A stretch of DNA of 64,000 nucleotides from Eutrophocola sp964629325 (GTDB lineage Bacteria > Pseudomonadota > Gammaproteobacteria > Pseudomonadales > Pseudohongiellaceae): contig CAZVSC010000009.1 of the NCBI GenBank assembly GCA_964629325.1, positions 1-64,000 on the forward strand. Reading direction: 5' to 3'. Under the pieces are notes generated by a model, which saw only the letters and a program-made list of their open reading frames with translations, was not told the origin of the DNA and ran no database searches. Below, one piece after another: positions 58,409 through 64,000 of this stretch; within the stretch, counting starts at the first letter, position 1, and every line of letters begins with the position of its first letter. A program made the position numbers and the translations under genes.

Positions 58409-59995
58409 TTATTGGGGATTGGCGTCGATACCTGCGTCGTCTTGTTCGGCGAGCAGGCTTTCGATCAGGGCTACGGTCTCCGGGCGATCCACTGGCGGAT
58501 GCGTGGCGAGGAAAACACCGTGCGCCCAGGTCACCGGAGTACGCCCGACGTTATCGGTGATATCGAGTCGGGCGCCATTGGCCGCCAGCCAGCGAATGAT
58601 GTCGTTCAAGCCGCGGTTGGCGGCACCGTGTACGGCGGCCAGGCCAAGGGTATTCTGGGCATTGATGTCGTTGCCGAGTGAATGGGACAGTTTCACCGCT
58701 TCGAGCAGGGCCTCGGGCCCTTCATCGAAGGTCTGGGCGACGGTCCAGTTGACACCGGCAGCGGCCATGAGCGGCGTGGTGCCGTTGGCGGAGGTGATAT
58801 TGGGATCGGCACCGTATTCCAGCAACAGTTTCATGGTGGTCACGTCACCGGACAAGGCGGCGCGGTGAAACGCGGTCTGGCCGGTGACATCGTTCCATTG
58901 CAGGTTGCCCAGGCGGGTGATCCACCGGCGTACCGGCAACACCTCTGCAATGCGCACATTGGCGTTGGCACCGCGTTCGAGCAGGCCGCGAACCAGAGCC
59001 AGCGCCGCGTCGCGATTGATGCCGTTGTCATCGACGGGTCCGCGCATTTCAACATTACGCAAATCGACGGCGGCATACAGCGGAGTCTGGCCAAACCAGT
59101 CGGTGGCGTTGATATCGGCACCCTGTTCGATCAGGTACCAGGCAACCTCGAGATGCTCGGTGACAACGCCCGGCTGTACGGCAACCGTGGCGTTGATGAT
59201 GGCGGTCAGCAGCGGTGTGTCCCCGTTGGCGTCGACCGCCTCCAGGTCGGCGCCGGCTGTCACCAGCAGTCTGGTGATCGCCAGGTCACCCTGGCGCGTC
59301 GCATACAGCAAGGGAGTCTTGGCGCCGCCGACGGCTTCACGCTGGCCGCGCTCAGGGTATCCTCCCCAGTTCACGCCAACGCCATGGGATGCACGGACGT
59401 TTTCCGGCAAGCGCCAGTCCGGTGGCTCACCGGCCAGGTTTTGTGAATTCACATCGGCCCCGGCGTCCAGCAGCAATGCCACCACTTCGGGTGAGCGGGA
59501 ACGCACGCCGATCATCAGTGCGGTCTGGTCGCGGTGCGGTTCGCGATAACCCACATCGACCCCGGTTTCAAGGATCGCCCGGACGACCTCGGCAGAACCG
59601 CTGCGCGCCGCCTGCATCAGGGGAGTTTCACCCGCCACATCCGGCGTGTTGGTGTCGGCGCCATGAGCAAGCAGCAGCTGCACCATACCCGCGTCGCGAT
59701 TTTCTATCGCCAGGCTGAGTGCCGACACACCAAGGCCGCTCGGTTGATTGACGTTCGCACCGGCATCCAGCAAACGTTTTGCCAGATCCAGTTCCTCGTA
59801 ATGGACAAGCCAGTGCAAGGCGGGCGTGGCATGGGGCCCCAGCGCATCGACATCGGCGCCACGTTCAGCCAGCAACTGGCGGACCACTTCCATTTCACGC
59901 TGCATGGCGGCAATCGGCAGCCGCTGGTCGGCCTGCAACCCCAGGGGCAGCAAAACACTTCCCAGTACAGCGATCCAGCAAACTTGTCGTTTCAT
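58409..59995 (-). CDS. Exported ankyrin-repeat protein (cassette copy 3)
   Basis: 528 aa. The signal peptide ends GLQAD (about 22). Ankyrin repeats run from about 35 (HATPALHWLVHYEELDLAKRLLDAGANVN) to about 510 with signatures GETPLMQAARSG, DQTALMIGVRSRS and GTTPLMAAAGVN. The C-terminus (LIESLLAEQDDAG) is short. ATG 59995 (TGAGG upstream) is used; a GTG precedes it. It follows the DUF1552 gene by 10 bases and precedes the VOC gene by 20, completing the same order as the cassettes at 6370 and 28996. Confidence 0.85.
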   Translation of the reverse strand: MKRQVCWIAVLGSVLLPLGLQADQRLPIAAMQREMEVVRQLLAERGADVDALGPHATPALHWLVHYEELDLAKRLLDAGANVNQPSGLGVSALSLAIENRDAGMVQLLLAHGADTNTPDVAGETPLMQAARSGSAEVVRAILETGVDVGYREPHRDQTALMIGVRSRSPEVVALLLDAGADVNSQNLAGEPPDWRLPENVRASHGVGVNWGGYPERGQREAVGGAKTPLLYATRQGDLAITRLLVTAGADLEAVDANGDTPLLTAIINATVAVQPGVVTEHLEVAWYLIEQGADINATDWFGQTPLYAAVDLRNVEMRGPVDDNGINRDAALALVRGLLERGANANVRIAEVLPVRRWITRLGNLQWNDVTGQTAFHRAALSGDVTTMKLLLEYGADPNITSANGTTPLMAAAGVNWTVAQTFDEGPEALLEAVKLSHSLGNDINAQNTLGLAAVHGAANRGLNDIIRWLAANGARLDITDNVGRTPVTWAHGVFLATHPPVDRPETVALIESLLAEQDDAGIDANPQ

Positions 59996-60005
59996 CACAA
60001 TGGCC

Positions 60006-61286
60006 TCACAGGGTCAGGACGGCGGTGCTGTCACCGAAGGTATCCGCCGGGATATCCATTTTGTCGAGCATGCCGACCAGCAGGTTTGCCATGGTGGTAC
60101 CGCGACCGGCATGTATGTGGCGGCCACCCTGAAGACGCCCAGAGGCGCCACCGGCAAGCAGCAGCGGCAACGGGTCGTGGTCGTGCTGGTTGGAGTTGCT
60201 CATGCCGCTGCCGTACAGCACCATGGAATGATCCAGCAGTGTGCCGTCACCATCCGGTGTTTCACTGAGTTTCTGCAGGAAATAGGCGATGGTCGAACGG
60301 GTATGGAAGGCATTGAGCTGTGCCAGCCGCTCGATGTTCGCGGCAACCTCCGAGTGATGCGACAGGTTGTGGAAGGGTTCGTTGACGCCGCTCTCGCCGT
60401 ATACCCGGTTGCTTACCTCCCGGGCGACCATGAACGTGGAAATGCGCGTGATCTCCGCCTGCCAGGCCAGCGTCAGCAGATCGAACATCAGTTTCGAATG
60501 GGCGACAAAGCTGTCGGGAATGCCTATCGGCTTGCCCGGGACATCGAGGTCGTTGACGCCGGAAGCACTGGCCAGTTGCAGGCGCCGCTCGATCTCGCGC
60601 ACGTCCTCCAGGTAGCGCTCCAGGCGTGACTGGTCGGCGGCAGGCAGCGTGCGCTGCAAACGGGCAACGTCATCCACGACGGCATCCAGCAAACTCTGCT
60701 TGAGTTCGGCACGCGCGAGCCTTTCCTCGGCGGTACTGCCGTCGCCGAACAGGCGCTCAAACACGATCTGCGGATTCTGCTCCATCGGCAATGGCGTCTC
60801 CGGCGACTGGTAGGAAATGGAACTGCCGTCCTCGAGCGACAGTTCCAGCGACGGAATCGGCGTGTCCTGGCCTATGTACTGGGAAACAAACTGGTCAAAG
60901 GAGGTCGGTGACGGTCCCGTGCCGACAGGCACATTGGTGAGCCACGTGGCCGACGAACGGGTATGGTTGGCGCCGGCGGAGGCATCATCGCCATAGGCGG
61001 CCGGAAGGCGCAGGTCGCTGATCACATTGAGGCGATCGCGGAACGGTTCGAGGGATTGCAGGGTTTGCGGGAATTCGAATCCCGTACCCTCGGTGGTTGG
61101 CGTCCAGTACTTCATCACCGCGCCATGGGCGATATAGATGCAGGCAAGGCGCGTGGTGGGTGTCGCCAGGTTCTGGGCGGAAACCCCGGCCGGAAGCATC
61201 GACTCCAGGAGCGGCAAGGCGATGACACTGCCGCCGCCGCGAATGAAGTGACGGCGGGACAGGTGTTTTTTGGTCAGGAAATTCAT
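60006..61286 (-). CDS. DUF1552 family protein with Tat signal (cassette copy 3)
   Basis: 426 aa. N-terminus NFLTKKHLSRRHFIRGGG, with the twin arginines at about 10-11, then hydrophobic to GVSAQ. IAHGAVMKYW, YGSGMSNSNQHDHDPLP and the NLSHHSEV helix are shared with the other two copies. ATG 61286 (GGGAGAA upstream) is preferred over an in-frame ATG inside the DUF1592 gene (61343). Role unknown; it surely works with the DUF1592 and ankyrin proteins encoded at either side, given the repeated order. Confidence 0.88.
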   Translation of the reverse strand: MNFLTKKHLSRRHFIRGGGSVIALPLLESMLPAGVSAQNLATPTTRLACIYIAHGAVMKYWTPTTEGTGFEFPQTLQSLEPFRDRLNVISDLRLPAAYGDDASAGANHTRSSATWLTNVPVGTGPSPTSFDQFVSQYIGQDTPIPSLELSLEDGSSISYQSPETPLPMEQNPQIVFERLFGDGSTAEERLARAELKQSLLDAVVDDVARLQRTLPAADQSRLERYLEDVREIERRLQLASASGVNDLDVPGKPIGIPDSFVAHSKLMFDLLTLAWQAEITRISTFMVAREVSNRVYGESGVNEPFHNLSHHSEVAANIERLAQLNAFHTRSTIAYFLQKLSETPDGDGTLLDHSMVLYGSGMSNSNQHDHDPLPLLLAGGASGRLQGGRHIHAGRGTTMANLLVGMLDKMDIPADTFGDSTAVLTL

Positions 61287-61305
61287 GATTGTTCTCCCGG
61301 CTCGA

Positions 61306-63624
61306 TCAACGTCCCGCCACTTCCGTGGCAGGGGTTTCGGCAATTTTCAGGCGAAATGGGTCACTTTCCACGATACCCAGGACGATATCAGAAAAACGGT
61401 AGTTGTTTTCAGCGGACTTCCCGGCGATCTGGCGCACCGCCGCCATATCGTGCGCATGCAAGTGCCGGCCGAGCGCATAACTCAGCATTTTTTCAATAAA
61501 GGTTGAAGCCACGGCATCACCCCGTTCAAGCAGGGCATTGCGCAAACTCTCAGGACCATCGATGGCGGTGCCGTCGATGAGGTTGGTGTGCGTATCCAGG
61601 TCGAACCCGTTTTCCTGTGTCCGCCAGCGGCCTACGAGATCGAAATTCTCGAGGGCCAGGCCAATCGGGTCCATGATCTGGTGGCAGGAGGCGCACGTCG
61701 GATTGGCGCGGTGCAATTCCAGGCGGTCACGCAGGGTATTGACCTCCACACCGGGCTCTGCACTTTCCTTGGTCAGGTCGGTTTCCACACCCGGTGGCGG
61801 GGTCGGCACAGGCGCCCCCATCAGGTCTTCCACGATCCAGGCGCCGCGAACGACCGGCGAAGTCCGGTTGGCTACCGAGGTGGCGGTCAGGATGCTGCCG
61901 TGTCCGAGCAGGCCCCGGCGCGGGCTGTCAGCCGGCAACGGCACCCGGCGCATATACTCACCACGGACACCGCTGATGCCGTAATGGGCGGCCAGCTGGC
62001 TGTTCAGCCAGGTGTAATCGCTGTCGAGCAGGTCGAGTATGCCGCGGTCCTGGCGCATGATGTCCAGGAACAGCAATTCAGTTTCCTGCTTGAAGGCGTC
62101 CCGCAACTGCGCATTGAACGCCGTGTCATCAGGTTCGGCGTTATCAAGTTCACGCAGCATCAACCACTGCCCGGCAAAATTACGGACCAGCGCTTGCGCC
62201 TTGTCATCACGCAGCATGCGCTGCACCTGGGATTCGAGCACAGCGCTCTCATGCAGGCGTCCAGTGCCGGCCAGTTCAAGCAACTCGGCATCAGGAATGC
62301 TGCTCCACAGGAAAAAAGACAGGCGTGATGCCAGCTCGAAATCGTTGACGGCGTAGATGGAGCCAGGTGCCAGGTCCGCAGGTTCGTCTTCGACCTGGTA
62401 CAGGAAGCGCGGATCCATCAGCAACCGGGCGATGGCATACTGGATACCCATCTCGAAACCTTCCAGCGCCTCGCCCTTGCCATAGAATGCGAGCAACTCG
62501 TTCACTTCATCGGAATCGGATGCCACCGGCCGGCGCCAGGCCCGGGTAGCCAGCCGGGTCAGGATTGCGCGGGCGCAGGCGCCAGCTTCTGTTTCGGTCC
62601 GGGGATAGCAGCTGAAAATCGCGCGCCGGCTGGGTGTATCACCGGCGCCGCTGATATCGAACGGTCCGTTGATCCTGATGCTGTTGATCGAACCCAGGAT
62701 ATTGTAATTGTCAAAATAGTCATCGACGCCAATGCACCGCTCGACATCCTGCAGGGCCGCGGCAATGGTGTGGGCGCCGGCACTGATTGGCAACTGGAAG
62801 CTTTGGGCATCTTCCAGTTCCAGCAGCTCACCGTCGATACTCACCACCACAGCATAGTTTTCGTTACAAAAGGCATTGCCACCGAAAAACCCGCCACCGG
62901 CAACACCAATATCAAACTGGTAGCGGGCATCGAGCGGGAAGTTATGGGTGACCGCCAGGCCGTCCCGCGTTCCGAGAGGCAAGCCCTCCGTGGTACCGGT
63001 GCTGACGTCAAAAGCGGCTTCGGAAGGTATCAGGGACAGATCACCAACCGCCTCACGGCTGATGCGCATGGCCACACTGGCGTAGGCGTCGATCAGCGTC
63101 GGTGACACGCTGAGCAGGTCGATGTTGTTGTCAAAACCCTCGCCGGCCGACTCTGCCGGAATGGCTGCAATGATATGCACGGCATCGAACTGCAGCAGGT
63201 CACGAATCGCATTCTGGTACTCCTGGCGGTTGAGCCTGGCCAGCCCCTCGCTGCCGGGATCGGGATCCAGCGCGTATTCGGCGTCCAGCGCTTTGCCCAG
63301 CCCATGAGTGAACGTGTCCAGTTCGGTGCGCGGCGGACGCGGCTTGCCGGCAGGAGGCATCATCCCGGTACGCACCTTGCGAATGACAAGTTCCCAGGTG
63401 TCCGCATCCCCCGCCAGCGAATCGCGGGGCATCAGGTCGAACGCGGTGTTACCGGCAAAGTCATTCAGGTTGTGGCATTCGGTGCAATATTCATCAACCA
63501 GATTCCAGTTGATATCCGGTTGTGCCAGGGCAGAATTGGTCAGCAATCCCGCAATGGCCAGCAGGCACGAGTACCGGACAGGCCGGCGGTCGGGATGATT
63601 CCTGTAATCGGTGGTGAAACTCAC
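61306..63624 (-). CDS. DUF1587/1595/1592/1588/1585 multidomain haem-motif protein (cassette copy 3)
   Basis: 772 aa from GTG 63624. This start has GAAAGG nine bases upstream, while ATG 63660 has none. The signal peptide ends ALAQ (about 35). The first haem motif is CTECH (47-51), then MMPPAG, DUF1587 (RLNRQEYQNAIRDLL), DUF1595, DUF1592 (ELASRLSFFLWSSIPDAE), DUF1588 with CASCH near 640, and DUF1585 at the C-terminal end (ALGRHLHAHDM). It has an insertion with extra cysteines (FCNENYAV ... DVERCIGV) not seen in copies 1 and 2. It precedes DUF1552 by 19 bases. Confidence 0.87.
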   Translation of the reverse strand: MSFTTDYRNHPDRRPVRYSCLLAIAGLLTNSALAQPDINWNLVDEYCTECHNLNDFAGNTAFDLMPRDSLAGDADTWELVIRKVRTGMMPPAGKPRPPRTELDTFTHGLGKALDAEYALDPDPGSEGLARLNRQEYQNAIRDLLQFDAVHIIAAIPAESAGEGFDNNIDLLSVSPTLIDAYASVAMRISREAVGDLSLIPSEAAFDVSTGTTEGLPLGTRDGLAVTHNFPLDARYQFDIGVAGGGFFGGNAFCNENYAVVVSIDGELLELEDAQSFQLPISAGAHTIAAALQDVERCIGVDDYFDNYNILGSINSIRINGPFDISGAGDTPSRRAIFSCYPRTETEAGACARAILTRLATRAWRRPVASDSDEVNELLAFYGKGEALEGFEMGIQYAIARLLMDPRFLYQVEDEPADLAPGSIYAVNDFELASRLSFFLWSSIPDAELLELAGTGRLHESAVLESQVQRMLRDDKAQALVRNFAGQWLMLRELDNAEPDDTAFNAQLRDAFKQETELLFLDIMRQDRGILDLLDSDYTWLNSQLAAHYGISGVRGEYMRRVPLPADSPRRGLLGHGSILTATSVANRTSPVVRGAWIVEDLMGAPVPTPPPGVETDLTKESAEPGVEVNTLRDRLELHRANPTCASCHQIMDPIGLALENFDLVGRWRTQENGFDLDTHTNLIDGTAIDGPESLRNALLERGDAVASTFIEKMLSYALGRHLHAHDMAAVRQIAGKSAENNYRFSDIVLGIVESDPFRLKIAETPATEVAGR

Positions 63625-63693
63625 GTAATAACGCCTTTCAATAGCAATGGAAGTTGTCATAAAAAGTTGTACCGCATGCGGCACAGCGGTCAT

Positions 63694-64000
63694 TCAGCAG
63701 ATATGTGCTCCCGGAACGGCCAGGTACAGCGAGTACAGTGACTGGCTGGCGGTCATGAACAGGCGGTTGCGTTTCTGGCCGCCGAAGCAGATGTTCGCAC
63801 AGACTTCCGGCAAACGGATCATGCCGATCTGGTCGCCCTCAGGCGACACCACCATCACGCCGGGATTGGCGCCGGCCCAGACATTACCGCGCGCGTCACA
63901 ACGCATGCCGTCCGGTCCCGAACGGGTACCACCCGGCCCGGTCATGCGTACCAGTGTACGACCGTTGCGCAGGCGCGCGCCGTCCACATCGAAGACCCTG
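63694..64000 (-). CDS. SMP-30/gluconolactonase-type protein, C-terminal part
   Basis: About 102 residues, running off the window end. GPDGMRCDARGNVWAGA is the SMP-30 metal-binding blade (Asp in PDG), followed by GVMVVSPEGDQIGMI and CANICFGGQKRNRLFMTASQSLY, the typical final blades. It hydrolyses sugar or other lactones with a divalent metal. Its signal peptide, if any, lies outside. It lies upstream of cassette copy 3 on the same strand, with about 70 bases between its stop and the GTG of the DUF1592 gene, so it may be its leading gene. Confidence 0.85.
   Translation of the reverse strand, partial: RVFDVDGARLRNGRTLVRMTGPGGTRSGPDGMRCDARGNVWAGANPGVMVVSPEGDQIGMIRLPEVCANICFGGQKRNRLFMTASQSLYSLYLAVPGAHIC

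Noticed and set aside
1..64000. CRISPR array, IS element, prophage or toxin-antitoxin pair
   Set aside because: No regularly spaced repeats, transposase, phage structural gene or paired small toxin/antitoxin frames were recognised.

Overview
The window looks like a scaffold from a GC-rich gammaproteobacterium, probably free-living and aerobic. The evidence is a bacterial-type tRNA fragment with encoded CCA, a catalase-peroxidase, c-type cytochromes, TRAP transport genes and very many exported proteins. It is probably metagenome-derived, because it carries one 100-N scaffold gap (40059-40158). I see no transposase, integrase, phage gene or CRISPR array. The taxonomy is inference; the genus cannot be read from the sequence.

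Layout. 1-54: 3' part of a tRNA(CAU). 422-5773: two secreted proteins of an uncharacterised family (labelled here by its core motif, GDTLVVET), a DUF6152 protein, and an exported molybdenum hydroxylase pair. 5874-12739: first copy of a DUF1592-type multidomain cytochrome / DUF1552 / ankyrin cassette, headed by a metallo-beta-lactamase-fold protein. 12876-26758: three more GDTLVVET proteins with DUF6152 partners plus a natural DUF6152-GDTLVVET fusion, mixed with an aldose epimerase, a dienelactone hydrolase, an FAD monooxygenase, a methyltransferase, a DksA-type zinc finger protein and a periplasmic KatG with an OxyR-like site. 26917-28802: a SYLF protein, an amidohydrolase remnant and a cytoplasmic trypsin-like protease. 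28996-35055: second DUF1592/DUF1552/ankyrin cassette, with an added dihaem cytochrome. 35192-39002: alpha/beta-hydrolase, OmpA-like protein, dihaem peroxidase-like cytochrome and DUF3237 protein. 39063-40679: two genes broken by the assembly gap (sulfatase and esterase). 40696-49352: a tightly overlapping catabolic operon (TRAP transporter, two 2-hydroxyacyl-CoA dehydratase-like subunits, two CoA-transferase genes), divergent from a GntR/FCD regulator. 50179-57472: alpha/beta-hydrolase, PQQ dehydrogenase with cytochrome and MBL protein, and a beta-helix protein. 57507-64000: third DUF1592/DUF1552/ankyrin cassette, ending in a partial SMP-30-type gene.

How the genes may work together. Most products carry Sec or Tat signals, so the region reads as a periplasmic oxidation and hydrolysis island: quinoprotein and molybdenum oxidoreductases, several c-type cytochromes, esterases, a sulfatase, and lactonase- or VOC-type enzymes. 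Two systems lack a described function and are the main discovery candidates. The first is a three-gene cassette (haem-motif DUF1587-1595-1592-1588-1585 protein, Tat-exported DUF1552 protein, exported ankyrin protein) present three times in the same order and strand. The second is the repeated pairing, once as a fusion, of GDTLVVET proteins with DUF6152 proteins whose predicted mature N-terminus is His-His.

Limits. All domain names come from motif recognition by eye, without database searches. Start codons were chosen from ribosome-binding sites, signal peptides and overlaps.
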